Assembly (NCBI RefSeq): GCF_000003815.2
Contig: NC_049989.1
Location: 19,972,934-20,009,642 of the forward strand
Source of the DNA: Branchiostoma floridae
Lineage: Eukaryota > Chordata > Leptocardii > Amphioxiformes > Branchiostomatidae
Direction of reading: 5' to 3'
DNA: 36,709 bases
The translations under genes and the position numbers were made by a program. Each line of letters opens with the position of its first letter. Within the stretch, counting starts at the first letter, position 1. Under the pieces are notes generated by a model. It was not told where the DNA came from. It saw nothing but the letters and a program-made list of their open reading frames with translations, and ran no database searches. Shown here in pieces: positions 1 to 10,700 of this stretch.

Positions 1-3
1 CCG

Positions 4-111
4 CAGCAAGATCTGCTTGGAGATTACACTTTTGGTGACGCTGTGGCCAATAACTCCTCTCCCGGCTAAACTCCTTGTCATTTGCCACAGCAAGATCTGC
101 TTGGAGATTAC
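4..111. repeat. 24-bp direct repeat, copies at 4-27 and 88-111
   Basis: The same 24 bases (CAGCAAGATCTGCTTGGAGA followed by TTAC) occur at 4-27 and 88-111, 84 bp apart. The second copy lies just upstream of the first visible LCCL exon and follows an acceptor-like TTGCCACAG ending at 90. Read in the LCCL frame it would encode QQDLLGDY, so it could be an alternative 5' extension of that exon or a duplicated intron or exon edge. The frame after the first copy hits a stop, so the first copy is not coding in the same way. Confidence 0.7.
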
Positions 112-167
112 CAAATGGCTGCAAGTGATACCGTAACGCCAGATGAATTATTATTATCATATTCCAG

Positions 168-602
168 CGTGTACTGCCCAGCTGGGTGTGCCGCCCACCG
201 CAAAGCCAGCGTGTGGGGAGCAGGGACCTACAATGGGGTAAGTACACAGACATGTTGCCTTAACTTCTCTTCTGTAAACTTCACTTCTTATCTTTTTTAT
301 ATCGGGGCTTTATTATTTGGCACCGGTCATGAGCCTTTTTAATGATTCATTGTTTCAATCATAATCAGGTTGTTCTTTCAGAGAATTTCTTTTAAACCAT
401 TTGCATTTGACATGGGTGTCCGTTAGCGTAAACACTACTGTCTACCCATCCCAGTATATATGCATATTTATCTGCGCGCATGTATGTTCGTTATGCGTAT
501 CTTGAAGTGCATGTGTGAGTTTGTGTGTCAGTTACTAATGGGAACCTTGATATGTGATAATCTCTGCTGGGTTCATGCGCTCTTCAGTGTACAAGTACAA
601 AA

Positions 603-636
<34 letters not shown>

Positions 637-2852
637 AGATTCATTGATTGTTTTTTATGTATGCAAATTCCGGCAGGCTTCTTCCCTGTGCCGTGCGGCC
701 GTCCATAGCGGGAATCTGCCGAACGCTGCGGGCGGGCTCGTGACCATGGAGAAGCGCCCCCTTGCGATGCTGTACCCTGGCAGTACCAAGAACGGCGTCA
801 AGTCGTCTCTTCTCGTCATCAACTCAAAGTAAGGCCATGTTGGTTTCATTACTGTAAATGCATTTAACTTCGCGGGGATTTACTGTAAATGCAGAAGCTT
901 TTGCGGTGGTTTAATGTTCGCGGTTTTCGCAATTTTCCATAACAGTAAGAGACTACGGTGCATGGTGCTACCGCGAAATTAAAAACACCGGAAAAACTCC
1001 ATTTTCCCGCTAACGCGAAATTAAATCTCCGAGAACTTGAATATTGAATTCGCGGTTACGGGAAAATGGAGTGTTCGCAGTGGTTTTGAGTTCGCGGCAT
1101 CTACTGTAATCATATACTGTCTTGGTGCATGGAAACCATTCGCGGTACGTGGTTTTGAGTTCGCGGTGAATTGGCAACACGAAAACCGCGAACATAGAAC
1201 CGCTGCGAACATTTCTGCATCTACAGTTTATGGATGACATCCGCGCACAAATCTAGTTTCGGCCGTTTCCAACAAAATTTTTTTTTAACCATACTGTAAA
1301 TCGTACAAAACAGCTTCAAAATAAGCAAATCTATGTCGTGTATTGGAAAAACAAAATATCGGAAAACGTACAGTAATGTCATGAAATATTCCAAGGTCAA
1401 ATAAAAAGTGAAAGAGCAAAAATGAAGAATCTTTTGTTCAATATACTATATTCTGTGTGTTCAGTCCATTGCTCAACCCTCCTAACCACCGTGATTTCAC
1501 AACGAAGTCCACTTTTTTTGTCAAATTTCTTTTTATCCGCACGCTCGCATCAGTTGTCGGGTTCCCAGAAGATGTCATCCATATAACCGAGTCAACATGG
1601 CGTAAGAAGCAAAGACATCATTGTTAGAGTTGTAGAGCTTTAGATAGTCACATAGGCCTAGTGGTGCGTACCTAATAGGGCCTTCACACTGAAACCGAAT
1701 CAGCAGGAATCGAGCAGAACCAACCGGAAAATTCTTTTCCATTCCTGTGCATTCGTAGTGTATTCTAGACATTCCGACTACATTCCAGATATTCTTTCGG
1801 CCACATTCGGGCAGGATTCGAGATGGCTTGCCGTTTCGATTCTCCATCGAATGAGATCAGAATGTTTCGAATAATGTTGGAATGCCGCAGAATGCGGTCA
1901 GACTGCAGTAGGAATAGTTAGAATCCACTATGAATACCATTCGATATTTCTCCACTTCGAATGCGCCTCAACAGTTTTTAACATTTCAAAAACTTTCGGG
2001 CTAGCCAAAAGAACGGGCACGAATAGCTTGAATGCAGTTAGAACACACTACGAATTGCCAGAATTTGCCAGGACTAGAAAAGAATATTCATTCCGACGGC
2101 ATTCCGGCTTATTTGTGCTCTCGTGCGAAGGGGGCTTAAAGACCGGACTTGGAATTGAACCTAAAATGTTTAGGTCCAAGTCAAAAAAAAACTAAATGTC
2201 CGGAGCCAAGTCCGGACTTGCTAAAAGCTATCTGTCAGTTATATTCCCTTTTTTGTTCTGAAGCATCTAAAACCTGCCGTAGACAGTGAAATTTGCACTA
2301 GAAACAGACAAGAAACATTTCGTGTTTACATTGGCTGACTGGCTGTATATAATTTGCATGTATTTTTCATATTGCATTTCAATTCATGCTAACATGCAAT
2401 TTTATATGCACCATCCCCTCTCCCCCTCAAAATAGAATACTTTCTAGCACACATAATTATAATATGCAATGATGTGTTCAGGTCCGGACTTAAAGTCCAG
2501 ACTTGAACCTAAAGTGCTGGACCTGAATCTGGACCTGAACCTGAATATGAGTTCAGGTACGCACCACTACACATAGCTGTAGAGACTGTGGGTTGTGTGA
2601 AGCATATTGTAAACACACTCTGTCAAGCACACTTTATTTACTCAATTATCTAGGCACATGCATGACTAGATTCTATAACACATTTGCATATATTTGCAGG
2701 GGCCACTCCCTCTTGCATTTTTTTGGCTAGATTTTTGTTGTTGAGATATTCCAATGTTTCTTTCAATTTCTTCTTTGGTTTGCAGGCGAATACCGAAAGG
2801 AGATGTGAAGTCGTTCGTCGTGAGCCGTTACCGTTATGAGTTCGGGAAGTGA
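168..2852 (+). CDS. LCCL-domain protein, three C-terminal exons (5' part outside window)
   Basis: Three plus-strand exons join in phase: 168-237 (donor GTAAGT), 677-828 (acceptor CGGCAG, donor GTAAGG) and 2786-2852 (acceptor after a long pyrimidine tract, TTTGCAG), ending in TGA at 2850-2852. The product reads VYCPAGCAAHRKASVWGAGT, then ASSLCRAAVHSG, GGLVT, YPGSTKNGVKSS and finally KSFVVSRYRYEFGK. This is the LCCL fold signature (CPxGC, VWG-x-Y, SS-x-C-RAA-x-H-x-G, GG-x-V, Y-x-G-S-x-x-NG-x-x-S). LCCL modules occur in cochlin, CRISPLD/LGL1 and Limulus factor C, and are usually extracellular; some bind lipid A. One of the four usual cysteines is missing from view and probably lies in an upstream exon. 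The first exon could begin at 91 instead of 168, since both have acceptors in frame. The full architecture and the parent family cannot be decided from this end. Confidence 0.82.
604..650. repeat. (GATT)n microsatellite
   Basis: Imperfect GATT/ATTG tandem repeat in the intron between the first and second LCCL exons, ending 27 bp before the acceptor of exon 677-828. Confidence 0.9.
852..1226. mobile_element. MITE-like element with CTGTAAATGCA termini (composite copy)
   Basis: The left end reads CTGTAAATGCATTTA and the right end TGCATCTACAG, an imperfect inverted repeat next to a TA on the left. The interior is built of repeated TTCGCGG-type motifs on both strands, giving extensive self-complementarity. 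A second, cleaner copy of the family is at 25281-25464. It sits in the last intron of the LCCL gene and abuts the next element at 1226. Confidence 0.65.
1226..1587. mobile_element. Non-autonomous DNA transposon, TIR about GTTATATGGATGACATC
   Basis: The left end GTTTATGGATGACATC at 1226-1241 is nearly the reverse complement of the right end GATGTCATCCATATAAC at 1571-1587. No coding potential is visible in the 362 bp. Partial copies of the same family occur at about 8690-8916 (right half) and 17201-17330 (left end), so it is a repeat family and not a chance palindrome. Superfamily not determined. Confidence 0.7.
1659..2569. mobile_element. TIR element with TAGTGGTGCGTACCT ends, carrying a nested insertion
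   Basis: A perfect 15-bp inverted repeat, TAGTGGTGCGTACCT at 1659-1673 and AGGTACGCACCACTA at 2555-2569, bounds the block. The right part (about 2147-2569) is made of alternating AGGTCCGGACTT, GGTTCAAGTC and CAGGTTCAGGTCC words. The left part, about 1674-2146, has a different make-up (many ATTCC/GGAAT words) and its own imperfect inverted ends, AGGGCCTTCACAC against GTGCGAAGGGGGCT, so it looks like a later insertion. Flanks ACATAGGCC and ACACATAGC may be remnants of a target duplication. Confidence 0.65.
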
Positions 2853-2967
2853 GACAAATGTAGAGAGCAAGGAAGCTGCACATCCGTAGTCTCCCGTCGC
2901 AGTCGCACGACTGTCTTGTCAGTCGGTCGTAAATGCATCGTGCATAATACAAATTTATCTATATTGA

Positions 2968-2973
2968 AATAAA
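2968..2973 (+). promoter_or_regulatory. Poly(A) signal AATAAA of the LCCL gene
   Basis: A canonical AATAAA lies 115 bp downstream of the TGA at 2850-2852, followed by a T-rich stretch. Its position supports 2786-2852 being the terminal coding exon. Confidence 0.6.
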
Positions 2974-3299
2974 ATGCTGTATTATTTGCGTTTAAGACAG
3001 ACAATGGCAATATGGCACCGCACTCATGTTAGTAACTTATTTTAACATAAAGGATAGACAGAAGGAAAGTTAGCCCCATAGCGTTTTGAGGTCGGTTGTT
3101 ATCCTTCGTGTCTAGGGCACGGTATCACAAGGCGGAGCCCATCCCTCTCCTTCCACTGTCTTTTACCTCACCAGCTCAAGTAAGGTAATTCATTTTTACA
3201 CCTGAGTGGAGAGAGGAAAGGGGTCCAGGGCACAAAACCGGTAGCATGACAGGACCTCTGGGTTCTCACGGTGCAAAACTTGAAAAGCCCCTGCAGCTA

Positions 3300-3435
3300 T
3301 AGCCTGGAATCCAGCCGTATTGTGCTTTGGTCGCTCCCCTGAGGTACGCTTCCTGCCAATACAGTGTTACAAACATACGCATTAGCGCGCAGGAAGCAGA
3401 GCGACCAGAGCACAACACGGCTGGATTCCAGGCTA
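3300..3435. mobile_element. Hairpin MITE, TAGCCTGG termini, 9-bp target duplication
   Basis: Two 36-bp arms, 3300-3335 and 3400-3435, are near-perfect reverse complements, starting TAGCCTGGAATCCAGCCG and ending CGGCTGGATTCCAGGCTA. The flanking 9-mers are CTGCAGCTA (3291-3299) and CTTCAGCTA (3436-3444), 8 of 9 matching, as expected of a target-site duplication. A related element with TAGCCTGGGTACC ends and a perfect 9-bp duplication is at 10004-10231. Nothing in the 136 bp could encode a transposase. Confidence 0.8.
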
Positions 3436-3548
3436 CTTCAGCTACACCACACGACCCAACACCAAATGTGTCCAAATCTAACGTTTGAAATCAAACACAA
3501 ACTTTGTTCATTACATCCCTAGGTATTCTGACAGGCATGGGAATGCGA

Positions 3549-3592
3549 TTTGAAAACTAAAACGTTCCGTTTTGAAAACTAAAACGTTCCGT
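3549..3592. repeat. Two 22-bp tandem units
   Basis: TTTGAAAACTAAAACGTTCC plus GT is repeated exactly twice, at 3549-3570 and 3571-3592. A related word, TTTTGAAAACTAAAAGGTCT, occurs near 25053. Confidence 0.8.
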
Positions 3593-4024
3593 TTTGAACA
3601 TTGAAAGTATTTTCTATCTTCTCGCACGGCTTAAAACCAGAAATAGGATCACATACGCAGTGCGCCGGTAACTATCGTCGTCGGAAAGTGCGAAGTAATT
3701 ATTATGAATAAATGAATGAATTCAATATGCGATTCCAGACTTATTTGTACACTGAATACAAACATGCAGCCGTAGATTAATCTTTAGAATCCCATCTACT
3801 GTGCTATTTTCATGATTTTAGTGAAGATGGAAGATTGGAGCTAGTATTTGCATGCCTAATTTGTAAAGAGAGTAACGCAAACTATTCGGTGTATGGAAGA
3901 GATGTAAGTCGAAAATGTGAAAATTGTGATATCTGCAAAAAATCTTGTACAGAGAACCATCTCATTCAATTTGAAACCTCAAACACATACAAGACAAAAA
4001 GAGAAACGCACGAAGATCCTTTAA

Positions 4025-4031
4025 CACACGC

Positions 4032-4084
<53 letters not shown>
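4025..4084. repeat. (CA)n microsatellite
   Basis: About 60 bp of nearly pure CA dinucleotide followed by TATATA. Open frames across it on both strands encode only Thr-His or Cys-Val runs and are not genes. Confidence 0.95.
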
Positions 4085-4092
<8 letters not shown>

Positions 4093-4445
4093 ATACACAC
4101 ACAAAAAATTGACAGAAAAACAAACGTGGTCAAATTCGTCCTTTAAAATCATTTTAAAGCTCCTTGTATCATGTTGTACAGTTCCATTCTCAGGGACAGC
4201 TTGATGATACACATGTGTTTCACTGAGGACCCCAAATATATACTATATCTCTACAAAATGCTTTACTTACATATCAAAAACAAGAACTGACACAGCCTTA
4301 AAAGTATCATATCATAAAACGATATACGTCCTAGCAGTTCTGATATGTTATTAGACATTTCCATACAGTAATATAAATTTAGTTTCCATTCTTTTTACAA
4401 GTAACAGGATATCTTCAGTGGCGGTTCCTTCCTCAGTGAGTATAA

Positions 4446-4704
4446 GGTGTTTACAGTCACGTGATTAGGATAAAAGCTAGGTCCATGTATGACGTCATTT
4501 TGTGAAAACAGACAACAGTGCACGATTTATTTTAACTCAATTCAATAAGGGTATTGGATTTCTAAGAGATCGTTTGCTGTATGATCCGAAGGTCGCCATT
4601 TTTGATCGTCGCCATGTTGGATCCATCCCATAAACCAACATGGCGGTGGTGGTATCTATTACTATAGTACTACGTTTGTGTCTACGTCACGACGTATAAA
4701 CACC
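4446..4704. mobile_element. Short element with GGTGTTTA inverted ends
   Basis: GGTGTTTACAG at 4446 is mirrored by TATAAACACC ending at 4704. Inside, CGCCATGTTGG at about 4611 pairs with CCAACATGGCGG at about 4636. The layout resembles a small inverted-repeat element, but the target duplication is not clear. Confidence 0.4.
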
Positions 4705-4749
4705 CTATCTTCCTTTCTGTCTTCTCGCCCTGGCTCTCATATCCTTCTC

Positions 4750-7700
4750 TCAATAGCCGCGCTTACCTGAAAGTACAATTCACAGAATTAAAGTCCACCT
4801 TGGTTCTTAAGCGTATTAGTATATATACCGCACAGAAAAGTGGTGCATCGCAGTACCTAACAGACTTACAGAAAGGCAGTTGGGCTACGTGGTCATCTTA
4901 TCAGGAAGAAATTAAAGATAAAACACGAATGACTGGATTTTATTAAACGATATTCAAGTTTTATAGCAACTGGAATGTTATTCTTGAAACAATATAACGA
5001 TGTTCCTTTCCAATTAATTGCAAGAAGTTACATATATATATGTACTTGAAAATATTATTCGCAACAACATTCATAATGATGAAATGGATTATATAACTCC
5101 CATATAGCAAAATAGACGTAAGAAGAACGCTAAAAATATATCTTACCAGAAGCCATATTTGCCAAGGCTTTGACATCCTCCATGCCGAATCCGTCACTCA
5201 AATCGAAACGAGGCTGACCGTGACCTCCATGGTGACCTCCGTAGCCGCCATATCCGCCATGTTGGCCTCCGTATTGGCCGCCATATTGGCCTCCGTAGCT
5301 TCCATGTTGTCCGCCATGGTGACCCCCGCCCCCTAGCAGCCCTCCCAGACTCTGCAGCATTCCCATTTTACCCTTCTTGTGGTGACCTTGCCCATGACCT
5401 GTAAAGACAGTAAGACGTCTTGTACTCTTGTAGGTTCCTCAAGAAATTTCAAAAGAAATCGCCAGGAATTATGATACATTGCATCCAGAAATGTTTCCGT
5501 AAAAATAGTCAATAACATCCCATAATTAGGATAATACATGTAACGTTAGACTCTCGTGTAGATTGGTTTCATAGATTTGTAATACACAAAGACATTTAAA
5601 ACGTCGTAGGACTTTTATGCGTTCTCTCTCTCTATCTAATATCTAAAGTATCTACAAGTATCTATTTATCTTTCTCTCTTTCTCTCTCTCTCTGTCTCTG
5701 TCTGTCTGTCTCTCTCTCTCTCACACACACACATACATATTAATCTCTATTCCATTTTGAACTTGCCATGAGCCAATGATATGGCTACTACAATAATACA
5801 GTAGAAAGTGAGCATGTTGGGCAAACATAAAAGCAGAATAAAGCAGAGCTGCTGACCTCCCTTCCCCAGCGCACCCATGCCCAGACTCGCCAGGGACCCC
5901 AGGTTGAACCCTCCCTTCTTATGTCCACCGTGATGGCCGCCGCCGTGGCCGCCCAGCATCCCTAACACCTGTAACATACAAACTAAGACAATTAAAACTT
6001 CGTAGAAAGTTTAGACGTTATTCTCGTTCACCAAGTAAAGCACTTACCAACAAGCTTTCGATCCGTCGTCTGAGTATTCTCGATTTGATATGACCCCAAA
6101 CCTACGCCATATATAGTGCGCGTGCGTGCGCATGGCGATAGAGAGAATTATTACCATGTATAACGAGAGCATAAAGTTATGAAAAATATCAATTCATTTG
6201 TGTCACGCCACATGATATTAAGAAAACGTAGTCCTTTCCTGGTTGCCGTGCCCTCCATGGTGTCCATGTCCACCGTGATGTTTCCCGCCTCCTGCGTACG
6301 CCATGGAACCCATGACCTAGAGGTTAATAGGTTAACTTTATTAGTCTAAGTTATCTACTACATGACTCTACAAATCTATACCACACATGATTTACAAAAT
6401 AACGGAACCAAATTCTGCCAAGATTAGAAATATTACTAGTATGAGAATCCTTACTACGTTGTTTTATTTAAATCATGATTATAAAGAGCATTAATCGTTC
6501 GTTACAGATATGATTGCAAAAATATCATTGAAAACGTTAGTTCAAGGACAGAATTCGAGGATCCAAAATTCAGCAAGGCTGTTTACCTCGGGAGAATACC
6601 TTAAAGTGGACTCTCACTGCTCCAGTGCGGCACTGCGGGGTTCGTAGATGACAATGAATTTCAGAGACAAAGAACGATTTTTTCCGCTTTGTGTATTTTG
6701 TTGTCTTCTAAGTCATACTTTTGCGTATTACGCAATATCTAATTTTTTTTATTACAAATCATAAAAATAACAAAACAGTACCACAGTGAACGAACCCAGC
6801 AGTGCCGTAGTGCCGTACAGGTGCCCCAAGTGCAGTGAGAGTCCACCTTTATCGCGGTTATAAACGAGCACGGCACACAGGGCATATATCTGTATGTTGG
6901 GTATATAAGAGATTGGCAGGTTAAGGGTTAAAGTAAGTTGTACTGACCAGTCCTAGCGGCCCGAGTTTCTTGAGCTGTCCGTACTTCCTATTAGCGTGTT
7001 GATGTTCTGTGGCCTGGCCAGGTTAATATACACTCAAACCTATACTAGCTGTATCTGTATATATAAGATATATCAGGGCTTTGCAGCTTAAGGGTTAACT
7101 GAAGTAAGTTGTACTGACCAGTCCGAGCGGCCCGAGTTTCTTGAGCAGTCCGTATTTCCTGAGCGTGTTGATGTTCCCTGGCGTGGCCAGGTCTGTCAGT
7201 CTGTCCGTGATGCCGTGAGGATCGTCATACTCCTGGTCTGGAAACCAAATTGGTACATTTTATTTAATTATTCATTCCAGATTCAACAGTACATTACTCT
7301 GGGCTCGACATACTGTTCTCTGCATACCTGCACTGGTGCAGGTAACATGGCAAGTTACCTGCACCAGACAAATTTTACCTGCACCTGACTCTGAATTTAG
7401 GAAGTATGGATCATACTAAAATTGCTCAGGAACTATTGCTTTTTTTCCTTTTATACTTTATAGGTGGTAACAATCAATGCAGCTAATAATAATCCATATA
7501 CACTTACATGATAGAACATTAATGTACATGTATGAAAACCCAGTACATGGACCACTGCAGGTAAGGTGCAGGTAGACACCAGAAATACCTGCACAGCATA
7601 ATTATGCAGGAGGTATTTCGAACCCTTATTACACAGACCTATGGACAGCACAAGCTGATTACATAGGTCTACAGATAACATTACATTAAAGAAGGGAACA

Positions 7701-10700
7701 AGACAATTTCACATAAGATGGTATATACATAATGATTTTAAAGAAACACGAAATAAAATACTACGTACGGATGTTTGAGAGTGAAAAACATTCTATGGGA
7801 GATCAGAGGTCAAAATTTGTAGGTAATGACAAGCAAATTTCATTATAGCTAAGTAAATGTAAATAAGCATGCTATTTAATAGTCGGAATCTACAAAGCCG
7901 GCACTTATGTCTGCTACAAGAGCCTAGTAGGAGCAGATTGATGGAGTTATTCTCAGCATTTAATATGTACGAACAGGGGATTCTCCACAACACTATTACA
8001 ACTTTATATAACTTATTAATAAGAAGAATGCATCTCCGGGTCAAAATATTTAAAAAACAGCGGCACAAAGATCACACACCAGGGGAATAAAAGTGGACCA
8101 AATATTATTCCAACTCATCTAGAAGTTATTACCATACAATATTTTTAATTTTGAAGAAATACGACTGCGACAGAATAATACGAAGTGATACGCTTACCAT
8201 GATACCTGCTTCTCTTGCCATGTTGGTAATGCTGGTGTTGTTCTGATGGGAAAAATATCAAAATTGATATTCGTAACATGGTTTGAATAAAACTGCAAAT
8301 AATCATTCGTCATTAACAGCTATTCTTCCTAGACGTGTATCTTTCACAATTTGGAAATAAGAGTGGCAGTTCTTAACAAGATAAAAAGGAGGAAAGTCTT
8401 TAATTAAAGAATGTCCTTCAGATAAGAATGTTATCCTTTAAAGCAGCTGAAAATGAGCGAATGACTATGCCATAGATTGCAAAATGACTTTGTCTTCTCG
8501 GTACCATACTTTCACAGTCTGAGAAACTTGAACTTGTTCTTGGAACTTAACGTTCATGGTGGCGGCAGGTGCACATAAAAAAGGTTGACGAATTATTTGT
8601 TATCTGTAATGATAAGTTCACTTTACAGGCGTCACAGTGAAAACCGTACATAAAAGTACGGTGAAAAAATCAGGAATTACAGTATCAGAAAACGGTTCCA
8701 GACTAATGAAATAGAATAATAAGGTCAATTCTAAGGTCAAAGAAAAAGACGTGAAAGAACAAAAATGAAGGAGGATCTATTGTTTGGTATATCATATTCT
8801 CTGTGTTCAGTTATTTGTTAAACGCTTTCTTTGAATGCTTTCTTTGGCCAAATTTGTTTGATCTATTCGTACGCTCGCATCAGTTTAAGGGTTCTCAGAG
8901 GATGCCGTCCATGTAACTTAATCAACGTGACCCTATGGTCCTCTCCAACATCGAGAACTTACCTCCTCTGTCTGCTCGTTCTAAAACGTGGTTCAGATCC
9001 ATCAGTTTCCCCAGCGTCTGCTGCTCTTCGGGTGACGCTCTCTGCATTACTGCGGGTGAGAATGATACATGTACATCATTACAAAATGCCATACATTCCT
9101 GAATACACAGTTCAGAGACAACTGTGAACAGAACTTTTTTTTTTTAATTTCAACATGACTAGTACAATAGAAGACAGGATGCATACCAGAACATAAATAA
9201 AACAGAGGAGCCCAATATTAGCACCAGGTAATTACACATTTCGTTGTTGCTGTAGCCATATAAGATATTAATGTGTGCAATGTTTAAGTGCAACATTGCA
9301 CAAACCGTAGACAAACGCTCCAAGCCTTTTCGCAAAATCTGAAGATTTTTTAAACAATCTGAATATTTTTTTAAACAATCTGAAGAGTTTTACAATCTGA
9401 CGATTTTTTAAACTCCAGATTTTTCAAACAATTGGTTTAGTTAAAGACAATCTCAAGATTTTTCAATGTAATATTGAAATCCACGTTAAAATCTCAATTA
9501 TCTTTAGAGTTTTGTTATTTGATATAGCTAATAAAGCACTATGAAAAGATGTGTTCTCATGTATCCACATTTCAGCATACGTTGTGGCCTTAACCCTTAA
9601 ACTGCCAAACCCGGATATATCCGGCACACATATACATATCCTGTGTGCCGCACCCGGATATATCCGGGATAGCGTATTCCCCCGAAGTAGCAGCTTTGCG
9701 CGCATGTAGTGCACGAACCCCGGAAGTTAGGGACTTCGGCCTTGTTTGGGGTTTCTTTTTTGGAGGTCAGCGGCTAACCCTGGCACTGATTGCATTTTAT
9801 AGGGCTGAAACTCTCAGTTTAAGTACATACACCAATAGGTCAAGGGCTAGCACGCAATGTCAACAACTTCTCCCGAGAGTAAACAAAAGACATTTGTGGA
9901 CATGTTCATGAATGCGTGCTATGCAGTACACGCCTTCGGCAGTATACAAGAACTTGGCATGCATGTGCACTGCGCAGTATTTTCATGTTAAGCTATAGAA
10001 AGATAGCCTGGGTACCATCCGGAAAGTAGTTCGCTCCGGCGTTCATTATATACTATAAACAGTCGCTTCTAGCTCTGACATTCATTGTACACTATATACA
10101 GTCGCTTCTCTGTGTTTCCGTCTGGGAACGCGGACCATCTCAACGTTTGGAATCGTACAAAAAGTGGAAGCACGCGCTGATAGCAGAGGCGAACATAGGA
10201 GCGAACTACTATCCGGATGGTACCCAGGCTAATAGAAAGAAGGTTATATTGCACATTTCTAGCGATCTGTAGCCTTTGTTATCGTTGTTGTCTACTGTGA
10301 GACGTGCGTGGTGGTCGCAAAGTACTAGCCAACAGGATTTACACCACCTAGCGAAAATCAACCACTACTGCAAGCAAAACAATGAATTTAACTTACTCGT
10401 CGGTATGTCGTCTCCGTAGTCCATGGGGGGATCGGGGCCGTAGAAGTCCGGAGGTAGACCGTAGGTTTCAGGGGAGAGGGTCGGGGCACCCCCTGGGTAA
10501 CCCCCGGGATATCCTGGCGCTCCCCCGGGGTATGGGGCCGCCCCGTACCCAGGGTAACCGGGCGCTCCTGGCGGCTGCGTCGGGCCGGGTGTAGGGAACC
10601 CCGGCCCGCCTGGCGGCTGTGGCCCGGCCCCGGGGTAACCACCGGGCGCTCCCGGGTACCCCGTCGGGCCTGCAGGTGGAAACCCCCCGCCTGGCATCGG

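Larger units (their letters stand above)
2974..4749. other. Intergenic region without a recognised gene
   Basis: Between the LCCL gene end and the possible 3' end of the Pro/Gly/Tyr gene I see only repeats (hairpin MITE, 22-bp tandem pair, CA microsatellite, a short TIR element) and AT-rich sequence. Open frames here are short, and the longest run through the CA repeat. Confidence 0.6.

Noticed and set aside
1010-1240. Short open frames on both strands around 1010-1240
   Set aside because: They lie wholly within the TTCGCGG-rich MITE and encode no recognisable domain.
8198-8242. Alternative reading NNTSITNMAREAGIM for the 45-bp exon
   Set aside because: That frame disagrees with the phase-1 boundaries of both neighbouring exons. 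The phase-1 reading (HQHYQHGKRSRYH) joins cleanly on both sides.
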